59,558 nt of DNA from an uncultured Dokdonia sp. (GTDB lineage Bacteria > Bacteroidota > Bacteroidia > Flavobacteriales > Flavobacteriaceae), in assembly GCA_938002835.1 (NCBI GenBank), contig CALKZS010000005.1:1-59558 (forward strand). Direction: 5' to 3'. Positions 34,847-45,083 of this stretch are shown here, in pieces (the first letter of the stretch is position 1; every line of letters begins with the position of its first letter). A program made the translations under genes and the position numbers. Below the pieces are notes generated by a model. It was not told the DNA's origin and ran no database searches. It was given only the letters and a program-made list of their open reading frames with translations.

Positions 34847-37800
34847 TTGAAGCCAAAAAATTACTTGAATTTACGTCATATATTTTTTCTGTGTGTTGTT
34901 TTCATTTTTATGGGAAATAGTGCTGTATTTGCACAAGACACAACACAAACTGCTCAAGATACTACAGCAACTACATTTTCTTTAGGTAGTTTATCACTTC
35001 CTAATCCTAGTAGCATCGTATCAAAATATACTTATGATGCTACACTAGATAGATATGTGTATACAGAGGAGTTGGGTAGTTTTAATATCTCATACCCACT
35101 TATTCTTACTCCAGAAGAATATCAAAGACGTGTGCGTGATGAGCAAATGCGCACATATTTTAGAGAGAAAGTTGTTGCTTTAGATGGAAAAACTGAAGAA
35201 GGAAAAGAGTCAAGAAAAAGTATCATTCCATCTTTTAACATAAAGAATGAATGGTTTAAGGATATTTTTGGAGGAGATGTAGTTGAGTTTACACCACAGG
35301 GATCTGTAGAGATGGATCTAGGAGCAACGTTTACAAGACAAGATAATCCAGCACTTTCACCCAGAAATAGAAATAGATTCTCTCCATTATTCGATCAGCG
35401 CATAAGCTTAAGTTTATTGGGAAAAGTAGGAGAAAGAGTTCAAGTGACAGCAAATTTTGACAATCAAGCTACGTTTAATTTTCAGAACCAGTTTAAACTT
35501 GAATACACACCAACAGAAGACGATATTATTCAAAAAATTGAAGTAGGTAATGTCACGATGCCACTCAATAGTGCGTTAATTCAAGGGTCTCAAAGTCTTT
35601 TTGGAGTAAAAGCAAAGCTGCAGTTTGGAAAAACGACCGTAACCGCTGTTATTTCTGAAAATAGATCAGATCCTAGAACTGTTACCGCAGAGGGCGGTGC
35701 AACTGTTCAAGAGTTTGAGATTCCAGCCTTAAACTATGATGAGAATAGACACTTTTTCTTATCGCACTACTTTAGAGATCAATACAATAGGGCTTTAGAA
35801 AATTATCCTTTTATAGATAATCAAGGAGTGCAAGTAACTCGTGTCGAATTATGGATTACAAATAGACAAAGCCTTACTACTAATGCACGTAACATTGTTG
35901 CAATACAAGACATAGGAGAGTCTGATGCTAGTAACATAGGTCTCGATGTTGTTCCTAATGGGTTTTTAAATACCTCTGCAGGAGCGTTTCCAGATAATAG
36001 TAATAATGATTTTAACCCTCTTGGAATAGATGATGCTACGGTGGCTTCTCAATTATCGCCCGCAATTCGTGACGTGTCAACAGTGGCACAAGGTTTTGGA
36101 GATGCAAATGTAAGTGATGGTACAGACTATGTACTTCTAGAAAACGCAAGAAAATTAGAGACATCTCAATACACATTATATCCAGAGTTGGGATACGTTT
36201 CCTTGAGTCAACGTCTTAATAATGATGAGGTATTAGGAGTAGCATTTCAATTTACGGCTGGAGGTCAAGTATACCAGGTGGGAGAGTTTGCAACAGATGG
36301 TGTAGCATCTACAGAAGGAGATCGTCCTGATGAAGACTTAGATGGTATTCCGGATCTAGCAGATGCAAATAGTCCAGTTGTGCGCCCAGATGAAGATAAT
36401 GATGGTATTGCAGATGAAGCAGATGCAGATAGTAATAATGATGGTATTCTCAATGGTCCAGATGCAGATGATAATGGGATTTTAGATACGGTAATCCCAG
36501 CTGGACAGGTGGGAAGTCCTGTAAATCTTGTAGTAAAGATGCTTAAAAGTAATCTTACCAGTGTAGAAGAGCCTATCTGGGACTTAATGATGAAAAATAT
36601 CTATCCATTGGGAGCTTTTGGTCTTGAGCAAGATGGTTTTAGAATGAACATTGTGTATGCAGATCCTTCTCCACTAAACTTTATAACTCCAGTAGAAGGA
36701 GCTCCATTACCTACCTTATTTGATGGTACAAACAATGAAATGCCATCAGAAGGATCTGATAGAGGTTCTTTAGAGTCAAATACATTATTAAGACTTTTTA
36801 ATTTAGATAGATTAACCACCTTTGGAGATCCACAAACGGGAGGAGATGGTTTTTTTGATTTTGTACCCAATAGAACTGTTCACGTTCAAAATGGAAGTAT
36901 AGTATTTACTACAGTAGAGCCTTTTGGAGAAACTCTATTTGACCTTCTAAGTATAGATGATGCATCAGAAAACTATGAAGATACAAGTACATATAATGCA
37001 AATCAAGAAGAGTATGTATACTCTTCATTATATCAATCTACTAAAACTGTTGCAGGTGATAATGCAGAGAAAAATAAATTTTTACTATCTGGTAGATACA
37101 AATCTACACAAGAGCAAGGAATTCCTTTAAATGCTTTTAATATTCCTCAAGGTTCTGTTACTGTTACGGCGGGAGGAAGAGTACTTACAGAAGGATTAGA
37201 TTATACCGTAAATTATCTAGCAGGACGTGTGATAATTTTAGATAAATCATTAGAAGCGTCTGGTATACCTATTACAGCCTCTGTAGAGAATAATACCATT
37301 TTTGGACAACAAAATAAACGATTTACAGGTGTTAATGTAGAGCATAGATTTAATGATAATTTTATTGTAGGAGGAACATTTTTAAACCTTAATGAACGAC
37401 CCCTTACTCAAAAAGCAACTTTTAGTTTTGAACCTATTAATAATACTATTTTTGGGCTCAACGGGAGTTACTCAACAGAGTTGCCTTTTTTAACAAGATG
37501 GGTAAACAAATTACCTAATATAGATACAGATGCTCCATCTAACTTATCAGTAAGAGGTGAAGTAGCATATTTGTTGCCAGGGCAGCCTAAAGGAACAGAT
37601 TTTAATGGAGAAGCTACATCTTATGTAGACGATTTTGAAGGAGCTCAAACCTCAATCGATGTGAGTGGAGCATTACAATGGGAACTTTCATCGGCGCCAG
37701 TAGGTTTTGGGGGAGAACTTGCAAACGGAGATCTAAACTCTGGTTTTAGAAGAGCAAAATTAGCTTGGTATACGGTAGATCCTACTTTTTATACAGGGCA

Positions 37801-40800
37801 AAGACCTAGTGGTGTTTCAGATAATGATGTGTCGTTACCTGAAACACGCCGTGTGTTTAGAGATGAGATCTTTCCTGAACAAGATATTGTAGCAGGACAA
37901 ACTCAAGCACTTTTTACATTAGACCTTGCTTACTTCCCATCACGTAGAGGGCCATATAATTTTAGCCCAGATGCGCAAGATGGTATTCTTTCTAATCCTG
38001 CTCAAAATTATGGAGCAATAACAAGACAATTAACCTCTACAGATTTTGAACAAGCTAATGTAGAGTTTGTTGAGTTCTGGTTATTAGATCCATTTTTTGC
38101 AAACGGAGATACTACAAATCCAGGAGGTAGTCTGACTATAAATTTAGGAAGTATCTCAGAAGATATTCTTAAAGATGGTAGAAAACAATATGAAAATGGT
38201 CTCCCTTCTGATGGGGGAATAAATAATACGACAGAAACAGCTTGGGGTAGGGTTCCTACAAATCAGTCATTGGTATATGCCTTTGATACAGAAGGACAAG
38301 AACGTACAAATCAAGATGTAGGTTATGATGGATTAAATGATGCTCAAGAAGCAATTGAGTTTTCTGGTTTTGCAGGGCTTGAAGATCCAGCTGGAGATAA
38401 CTACACTTATTTTCTTAATAGAGATGGAGGGATTACAGATCGTTATTTAGATTTTAATAACCACCAAGGAAATTCTCCTGTAGAGGTAACACAAACAGAT
38501 AGAGGATCTACCACATTTCCAGATGTAGAAGATGTAAACCGTGATAATACAATGAACACGGTAGATGCATATTTTGAATATGAAGTTCCTATCAATCCAG
38601 CCTCACTACAAGTAGGAGGAGATAATTCATTTGTGACAGATGTAAGAGAATTAACGGTAACTGCTCAAAATGGAGATGTGATACCAACGCGTTGGGTACA
38701 GTTTAGGGTTCCAATCGATCAAGCTACAAATGTAGTAGGAGGTATAAGTGATTTTAGATCTATACGATTTATGCGTATGTATATGAGTGGTTGGCAAGAT
38801 GATATTGTGCTACGTTTTGGGACATTAGATCTTGTTCGTGGTGATTTTAGAAGATATGCTTTTACACTTGATCCAAACGAAACAACAGAGATAGACAATT
38901 TAGATAACACATTGTTTGAAGTAGCAGCTGTAAATATAGAAGCAAATGAAACACGTACTCCAGTACCTTATAATTTGCCTCCTGGAGTTGTAAGAGAGCA
39001 ACTCAATAATAATAATAATAACATACGTCAGAATGAGCAATCTCTTTCTATAACGGTAAATAATCTTGAAGAACAAGATGCGCGAGGAGTATATAAAAAT
39101 TATAATCTTGATATGCGTCAGTATAGAAATCTTAAGATGTTTATGCACGCAGAAGCGCTTGTTGAAGACGGAACTGATGGTTTACAAGACGAAACTGTAG
39201 TTGGGTTTTTAAGGATGGGTACAGATCTTAATTCAAATTTCTATCAGATAGAGTTGCCTTTAGAATCTACTCCTTTTGGAACAATACAATCAGATAGAGA
39301 AGCGATATGGCCATCTGCAAATGAAATAGATCTTTCGCTGGAGTTATTACAAGTGATTAAATCAAAGGTAATTGCTGGAGATGTAGAAGAAGATCCAGAC
39401 GATATCACTTATTTTGACCAAGATGGTAATCGTATATTAGATGCTCAAAATGTTTGTTATGAGCCAGGACAGCTTCGTATTGGAGTTCAAGGATTGCCAA
39501 GTTATGGAGATATACGTACCGTGATGCTTGGAGTTAAGAATGGAAATCCTGTAACTACTCAGCCAGGATGTACGAGTGGCGAATTAGGAGCAGAAGTATG
39601 GTTTAATGAATTACGTCTTTCCGACCTAACAAGTGATGCGGGTTATGCTGGAATATTGAGTGTAGATGCAAATGTTGCAGACTTTGCAAATGTATCTGCT
39701 ACGGGACGTATAAGTTCAGTAGGTTTTGGTAGTGTAGATCAAAATGCATCAGAACGTAGCCTAGATGATGTTTTTCAATATGATGTAGTTACTAATGTTA
39801 ATGCAGGTCAATTACTACCTAAAAAATGGGGCGTACAGTTACCGCTTAATTATGCTATTGGAGTAGAAAGTATAACACCTAAATTTGATCCACTTTTTGA
39901 AGATGTAGAGTTAGATACAGTGCTTGAAAATGCTGTTTCAGACGAAGAAAGAGATAATATTAAAGACTATGCAGTAGATTATACAAAACGTCAAAGCTTT
40001 AATGCCATAGGAATTAGAAAAGAGCGTGTTAATACAGAGCGTAAGCCCAAACCTTACGATATAGAAAATCTTACATTTTCATACTCCTACAGCCAGACAG
40101 ATCATAAAGATTTTGAAATAGAAGAATCATTAGATCAAAATATACGTTTAGGAGGTACATATAACTACTCTTTTGATGCAAAACCTATAGAGCCTTTCAC
40201 AAAAAATGACTCACTCTTTACAGGAGAGTATTATAAATTTCTTAAAGATTTGAATTTTAATTATTTGCCATCTAACTTATCTGTGCAATCAAATATTGTA
40301 AGACAGTACAATGAGCAAAAATTTAGAGATCAATTTGCAAATGAAGGTGATATTGAGCTGCCTAAACTCTTCCAACGTAATTACCTTTTTGATTGGGGGT
40401 ATGCGGTAGATTTTCCTATAACAAAGAGTTTGCGTCTTAATTATAGTGTAAATCATAATCGTATTGTACGTAACTATCTTGATGAAAATGGTGAGCCAGC
40501 ATTTTTAGATACTGCTGGTCAAGAAATAGATGGTTTTGGAGTGTATAGCGGCTTTTTTGATGTAGGTACGCCAGATACACACTTTGGAGTATTACAGCTT
40601 AATTATGATTTGCCATTTGATAAATTCCCATTTTTGGAGTGGGCCACTGCGACATATTCATATACTGCAAACTATAGATGGCAAAGAGGCTCTCAGCAGT
40701 TTCAAGTGCTAGATGATATACCAGAGATAGGAAATAGTATAGAAAATTCTAACACACACGCTATTAACGGTGTGTTAGATATGGAAAAGCTGTATAAATA

Positions 40801-42325
40801 TGTAGGACTAACTAAAAAGAAAAAGAAAAACTCAAAAAACACTAGATCGAGAAGCTTACCATCACCAGATGATGATAGAAGACAAAGTCGAGGTAATATA
40901 GGAAAAGAAGGAGACGATTCTAAAGAAGAACAAACGACAGGGCTAAGTACTTCAGATAAAGCGCTAAATACAGGCGTAAGTTTACTAACCGCTATAAAGC
41001 GTATTCAAGTAACTTATAATGAAGATCACGGAACATATTTACCTGGATATTTACCATCAGTAGGATTTGCCGGAACATTGAAGCCTACTGCAGGGTTTAT
41101 TTTTGGAAGTCAAGCAGAAGTAAGAGAGCTAGCAGCTCGTAATGGATGGTTAACATTGTTTCAAAATTTTAATGAACAATACAGAGAGATAGAAAATAGA
41201 AATCTGGCAATTCAAGCAAGAGTAGGTTTGTTAAAAGATCTTGATATAGACCTTAACTTTAATCGTACATTTCAAGAAAATTACCAAGAAAATTATCGTA
41301 TAGATCCTACATCATTACAGTATGAGTCACTTACAGGTAATAGTTTTGGACGATTTAATATCTCTACGATATTGCTAGGCACTGCTTTTGATGAAAGTAC
41401 ATCTGAGCAATCTGCTGCATTTGATGTTTTTAGAGAAAATAGATTAAATGTTGCAAACAGACTTGCAAATAGTTTCTATGGAGGAACAGAATTTGAAAGA
41501 GATGAAAATGGTTTTCCTGAAGGGTTTGGAAGAACAAATCAAGAAGTGTTACTTCCTGCTTTTCTTTCGGCATATACAGGGAGAGATATAGAAAAAACAG
41601 ACACTAATTTCTTAAGATCTATTCCACTTCCTAATTGGAATATAAAATATACAGGTCTTATGAATCTTAAATGGTTTAAAGATAGATTTAAAAGATTCTC
41701 TATACAGCACGGTTATACAGCAGGATATTCTGTAAATAATTTTCAGACTAATTTAACATTTGATAGTAATGTAGACCGTAATCCCGATACAGCTCAGACA
41801 GATCAAGCAGGTAATTTTCTTGCTGAGACCTTACTAAGTAATGTGACCCTTACAGAGCAATTTACACCATTAGTGAGGTTTGATTTTGAAATGAAAAACT
41901 CACTTAAGATATTGGCAGAGGTAAAACGTGATCGAGCGTTAGGATTAAGTTTTGACAACAATTTATTGACAGAAATCAAAGGTAATGAGTACATTTTAGG
42001 TTTGGGATATAGACTTAAAGACTTAAGATTTGTTACTAGGTTTGGAGGTAAGAAACTCACATTAAAAAGTGACCTTAACTTTAAGGCAGATTTTTCTTTA
42101 CGTCAAAACGAAACCATTCTTAGATATCTAGATATAGATAATAGCCAGACAACAGCAGGTCAAGATATATATAGTTTAAGATTTACGGCAGATTATGCAT
42201 TGAGTAAAAATCTTACAACACTCTTCTTTTATGACCATTCTTTTTCGACATTTGCAATCTCGACAGCATTTCCACAAACTACTATTAGGTCTGGAATAAC
42301 ATTGAGATATAACTTTGGGAATTAA
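34847..42325 (+). CDS. sprA: Gliding motility / type IX secretion outer-membrane translocon SprA
   Basis: 2492 residues with a signal peptide (LNLRHIFFLCVVFIFMGNSAVFAQD). Family-typical length, the WFKDIFGGDVVEFTPQGSVEMDLG opening and a C-terminal beta-barrel finish (TTIRSGITLRYNFGN). SprA is the large barrel through which type IX cargo crosses the outer membrane; it is also needed for gliding. The start is TTG at 34847: the first in-frame ATG would remove the signal peptide. Residues ~490-548 are an Asp/Gly-rich insertion (DEDNDGIADEADADSNNDG). A basic linker (KKKKKNSKNTRSRS) lies near residue 1990. Synteny ruvA-sprA-gcvH supports the call. Confidence 0.96.
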   Translation: MKPKNYLNLRHIFFLCVVFIFMGNSAVFAQDTTQTAQDTTATTFSLGSLSLPNPSSIVSKYTYDATLDRYVYTEELGSFNISYPLILTPEEYQRRVRDEQMRTYFREKVVALDGKTEEGKESRKSIIPSFNIKNEWFKDIFGGDVVEFTPQGSVEMDLGATFTRQDNPALSPRNRNRFSPLFDQRISLSLLGKVGERVQVTANFDNQATFNFQNQFKLEYTPTEDDIIQKIEVGNVTMPLNSALIQGSQSLFGVKAKLQFGKTTVTAVISENRSDPRTVTAEGGATVQEFEIPALNYDENRHFFLSHYFRDQYNRALENYPFIDNQGVQVTRVELWITNRQSLTTNARNIVAIQDIGESDASNIGLDVVPNGFLNTSAGAFPDNSNNDFNPLGIDDATVASQLSPAIRDVSTVAQGFGDANVSDGTDYVLLENARKLETSQYTLYPELGYVSLSQRLNNDEVLGVAFQFTAGGQVYQVGEFATDGVASTEGDRPDEDLDGIPDLADANSPVVRPDEDNDGIADEADADSNNDGILNGPDADDNGILDTVIPAGQVGSPVNLVVKMLKSNLTSVEEPIWDLMMKNIYPLGAFGLEQDGFRMNIVYADPSPLNFITPVEGAPLPTLFDGTNNEMPSEGSDRGSLESNTLLRLFNLDRLTTFGDPQTGGDGFFDFVPNRTVHVQNGSIVFTTVEPFGETLFDLLSIDDASENYEDTSTYNANQEEYVYSSLYQSTKTVAGDNAEKNKFLLSGRYKSTQEQGIPLNAFNIPQGSVTVTAGGRVLTEGLDYTVNYLAGRVIILDKSLEASGIPITASVENNTIFGQQNKRFTGVNVEHRFNDNFIVGGTFLNLNERPLTQKATFSFEPINNTIFGLNGSYSTELPFLTRWVNKLPNIDTDAPSNLSVRGEVAYLLPGQPKGTDFNGEATSYVDDFEGAQTSIDVSGALQWELSSAPVGFGGELANGDLNSGFRRAKLAWYTVDPTFYTGQRPSGVSDNDVSLPETRRVFRDEIFPEQDIVAGQTQALFTLDLAYFPSRRGPYNFSPDAQDGILSNPAQNYGAITRQLTSTDFEQANVEFVEFWLLDPFFANGDTTNPGGSLTINLGSISEDILKDGRKQYENGLPSDGGINNTTETAWGRVPTNQSLVYAFDTEGQERTNQDVGYDGLNDAQEAIEFSGFAGLEDPAGDNYTYFLNRDGGITDRYLDFNNHQGNSPVEVTQTDRGSTTFPDVEDVNRDNTMNTVDAYFEYEVPINPASLQVGGDNSFVTDVRELTVTAQNGDVIPTRWVQFRVPIDQATNVVGGISDFRSIRFMRMYMSGWQDDIVLRFGTLDLVRGDFRRYAFTLDPNETTEIDNLDNTLFEVAAVNIEANETRTPVPYNLPPGVVREQLNNNNNNIRQNEQSLSITVNNLEEQDARGVYKNYNLDMRQYRNLKMFMHAEALVEDGTDGLQDETVVGFLRMGTDLNSNFYQIELPLESTPFGTIQSDREAIWPSANEIDLSLELLQVIKSKVIAGDVEEDPDDITYFDQDGNRILDAQNVCYEPGQLRIGVQGLPSYGDIRTVMLGVKNGNPVTTQPGCTSGELGAEVWFNELRLSDLTSDAGYAGILSVDANVADFANVSATGRISSVGFGSVDQNASERSLDDVFQYDVVTNVNAGQLLPKKWGVQLPLNYAIGVESITPKFDPLFEDVELDTVLENAVSDEERDNIKDYAVDYTKRQSFNAIGIRKERVNTERKPKPYDIENLTFSYSYSQTDHKDFEIEESLDQNIRLGGTYNYSFDAKPIEPFTKNDSLFTGEYYKFLKDLNFNYLPSNLSVQSNIVRQYNEQKFRDQFANEGDIELPKLFQRNYLFDWGYAVDFPITKSLRLNYSVNHNRIVRNYLDENGEPAFLDTAGQEIDGFGVYSGFFDVGTPDTHFGVLQLNYDLPFDKFPFLEWATATYSYTANYRWQRGSQQFQVLDDIPEIGNSIENSNTHAINGVLDMEKLYKYVGLTKKKKKNSKNTRSRSLPSPDDDRRQSRGNIGKEGDDSKEEQTTGLSTSDKALNTGVSLLTAIKRIQVTYNEDHGTYLPGYLPSVGFAGTLKPTAGFIFGSQAEVRELAARNGWLTLFQNFNEQYREIENRNLAIQARVGLLKDLDIDLNFNRTFQENYQENYRIDPTSLQYESLTGNSFGRFNISTILLGTAFDESTSEQSAAFDVFRENRLNVANRLANSFYGGTEFERDENGFPEGFGRTNQEVLLPAFLSAYTGRDIEKTDTNFLRSIPLPNWNIKYTGLMNLKWFKDRFKRFSIQHGYTAGYSVNNFQTNLTFDSNVDRNPDTAQTDQAGNFLAETLLSNVTLTEQFTPLVRFDFEMKNSLKILAEVKRDRALGLSFDNNLLTEIKGNEYILGLGYRLKDLRFVTRFGGKKLTLKSDLNFKADFSLRQNETILRYLDIDNSQTTAGQDIYSLRFTADYALSKNLTTLFFYDHSFSTFAISTAFPQTTIRSGITLRYNFGN

Positions 42326-42341
42326 AAAAGGTAGTCTATAC

Positions 42342-42355
42342 GCTTTCGCGAAAGC
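42342..42355. repeat. GCTTTCGCGAAAGC palindrome (intergenic, sprA-gcvH)
   Basis: Perfect 14-mer with C at 42341, 16 bp after the sprA stop. Confidence 0.95.
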
Positions 42356-42436
42356 ATAAAAATTACAATCTTTATACTTCTTAATAAATAAATGAAGAAA
42401 ATAAGTTAAATAATACATTCAAACACAATTAAAATA

Positions 42437-42817
42437 ATGAAAATACCAGCAGAATTAAAGTATACAAAAGATCACGAATGGGTGCGTATAGAAGGAGATA
42501 TAGCTGTTGTAGGGATCACAGATTTTGCGCAAGGAGAACTAGGTGATATTGTTTATGTAGAAGTAGAAACGGTAGACGAAACTTTAGATAAAGACGAAGT
42601 TTTTGGAACAGTAGAAGCTGTAAAGACGGTATCCGATCTATTTTTACCTCTTTCTGGAGAGATTATTGCTTTTAATGAAGCACTAGAAGATGAACCCGAA
42701 ACAGTAAATACAGATCCTTATGGAGCAGGGTGGATGGTTAAGATTAAATTCTCAAATCAATCAGAATTAGAAGAATTATTAAGTGCAGCGTCTTATGGTG
42801 AGCTCGTGGGTGCTTAA
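42437..42817 (+). CDS. gcvH: Glycine cleavage system H protein
   Basis: 126 residues. It carries lipoate on Lys63 in [20 protein letters not shown] and shuttles the aminomethyl group between GcvP and GcvT. It begins [17 protein letters not shown], the family signature. It is separate from gcvP (1778-4627) and lies between sprA and the VanZ-like gene, which overlaps its end by 23 bp. Confidence 0.97.
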   Translation: MKIPAELKYTKDHEWVRIEGDIAVVGITDFAQGELGDIVYVEVETVDETLDKDEVFGTVEAVKTVSDLFLPLSGEIIAFNEALEDEPETVNTDPYGAGWMVKIKFSNQSELEELLSAASYGELVGA

Positions 42818-43205
42818 AATACTTCTTGGTCTTACTATAGTCTATACTATTGCACTTACGGTAGGGTCACTCGTAAAACCTGTTGAAATTGATGTCTCTG
42901 TAAGTCATTTTGATAAAATATTGCATACAGGTGCTTATGGAGGTTTGGCATTTTTGTGGTTATCTGTTTATCAGTTATATAGTTGTAGAAAGCGTATTTT
43001 TTGGTCTACAATAGGCAAGTATATTTTGATAATGGTTTTAATAACCATATTTGGAATACTTATTGAGCTATTGCAGGGAGGTACAACAGATTATAGAACT
43101 GCAGACATTTGGGATGCTCTTGCAAACACAACAGGTGTTTTGTTAGGAACTATAATATTTGTAATATTTTTTAAAAAATTTATGAAGTTAAAATCTAGAA
43201 ATTAG
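42795..43205 (+). CDS. VanZ-like family membrane protein
   Basis: 136 residues from ATG 42795 ([22 protein letters not shown]); a GTG four codons upstream is possible. Four transmembrane segments with the VanZ-like signatures [18 protein letters not shown] and [32 protein letters not shown]. Function unproven; members occur beside gcvH in many Flavobacteriia. The start lies inside gcvH. Confidence 0.85.
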   Translation: MVSSWVLKILLGLTIVYTIALTVGSLVKPVEIDVSVSHFDKILHTGAYGGLAFLWLSVYQLYSCRKRIFWSTIGKYILIMVLITIFGILIELLQGGTTDYRTADIWDALANTTGVLLGTIIFVIFFKKFMKLKSRN

Positions 43206-43259
43206 TTTCTAAAACGAAATTTATTTTGTTATTTTAGCTTCTGTTTAATACACTAATTT

Positions 43260-43988
<729 letters not shown>

Positions 43989-44015
43989 TCAATAGTTAAT
44001 CTTACTAGATATAGA

Positions 44016-44046
44016 AAAGCCCTTCTTATAATTAAGAAGGGCTTTT
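44016..44046 (+). terminator. Intrinsic terminator after TonB paralogue 1
   Basis: AAAAGCCCTTCTTA, TAAT loop, TAAGAAGGGCTTTT: a perfect 13-14-bp stem with a T-run, 28 bp past the stop. Confidence 0.92.
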
Positions 44047-44100
44047 TCTGTTTAAAAAGAAGCGATTAGACTACGTTTTAAAAAAAAGGTTTAAAAAAGT

Positions 44101-44128
44101 AAAGGGATTATCGTTAGATAATCCCTTT
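44101..44128 (+). terminator. Second hairpin terminator before TonB paralogue 2
   Basis: AAAGGGATTATC, GTTA loop, GATAATCCCTTT with further T's. It is a second strong hairpin in the same gap, only 58 bp before the next ATG, so it could also act as an attenuator for that gene. Confidence 0.85.
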
Positions 44129-44185
44129 TTGGCTCACTTGTTGATTTGTTTTAAGAATTGTTCAACATTTTTAAAACTATATCTT

Positions 44186-44980
44186 ATGAAAAATTCACAA
44201 GACAGTGCGAATGCTCGTCAAAGCAATGCGTACACAGCAACAAGAAAGCGCGAGGTAAATTTACGAAGAAATCCTACGCTACATTTTCAAATTGGGCTAA
44301 TCTTAGCATTACTAGCATCTATTTTCTTTATAGAAATGCGAATGCCAGAAAAAGCAATGGTAACTCATACTATAGAAGAAGGTGTAGAACCGGTGTTTAC
44401 ATTAGATAATTTTGTAGTAGAAAAGCCAGTGGTAAAAAAGCCTAAAGTAAAGCAGGAGACTCCACCAGAGCAACCTAAATTTTTAGAAAAAGATCCTATT
44501 GTTACAGATAAACCTGAAATAATAGAGGCTATATTAGATCCTACAGAAGCTACAAAAGAACCTATGGTTAATCCTGAGGATGTAGATTATAATAATACTG
44601 TAGACGAGTTACCTATAGAGCCCACGATATTTAATTTAGTTGAAGAAGTGCCTTTGTTTCCAGGTTGTGAAGGATTATCTAATAATGCAGAGCGTCGTGA
44701 TTGTATGAGTAGTAAAATCTCAAAATTTGTTTCTAAAAAGTTTAGAACAAAAAAAGGAGAAGGTTTAGGTCTTGAGGGTAAAAATCGCATTTTTGCCACT
44801 TTTAAAATAGATCAAAATGGGAATGTAACAGATATTAAAGCAAGAGCACCACACAAGAATCTTGAAAACGAAGCAAAAAGAGTAATAGAATTATTACCAG
44901 AGATGACTCCTGGGAAACAACAAGGAGTAAATGTACCTGTTTTATTTTCATTACCTATTTCATTTGAAATACAAGATTAG
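44186..44980 (+). CDS. TonB family protein (paralogue 2)
   Basis: 264 residues from ATG 44186 (MKNSQDSANARQSN). A TM helix near 36-52 (LHFQIGLILALLASIFFI), then a Pro/Glu/Lys-rich spacer without the long proline run of paralogue 1. The C-terminal domain EVPLFPGCEGLSNNAERRDCM ... NRIFATFKIDQNGNVTDIKARAPHKNLENEAKRVIELLPEMTPGKQQG is close to paralogue 1, with the same two Cys. A tandem duplicate with its own terminator on each side. Confidence 0.82.
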   Translation: MKNSQDSANARQSNAYTATRKREVNLRRNPTLHFQIGLILALLASIFFIEMRMPEKAMVTHTIEEGVEPVFTLDNFVVEKPVVKKPKVKQETPPEQPKFLEKDPIVTDKPEIIEAILDPTEATKEPMVNPEDVDYNNTVDELPIEPTIFNLVEEVPLFPGCEGLSNNAERRDCMSSKISKFVSKKFRTKKGEGLGLEGKNRIFATFKIDQNGNVTDIKARAPHKNLENEAKRVIELLPEMTPGKQQGVNVPVLFSLPISFEIQD

Positions 44981-45005
44981 ATTATAGCAAAAGATTACTT
45001 TTTAG

Positions 45006-45036
45006 ATCCCGTTACTCATTAGTAACGGGATTTTTT
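45006..45036 (+). terminator. Intrinsic terminator after TonB paralogue 2
   Basis: ATCCCGTTACT, CATT loop, AGTAACGGGAT, then a run of T's: a perfect 11-bp stem. Confidence 0.92.
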
Positions 45037-45083
45037 GTGTCTAAAAACCCTATCTTTCGGGTATAAAATTCAGATCTGTTTTT

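Noticed and set aside
21161-42355. Reading the intergenic palindromes as transcription terminators
   Set aside because: They are uninterrupted palindromes with no loop, mostly lack a T-run, and equal numbers lie inside genes. Real hairpin terminators are found separately nearby (for example 21180-21207).
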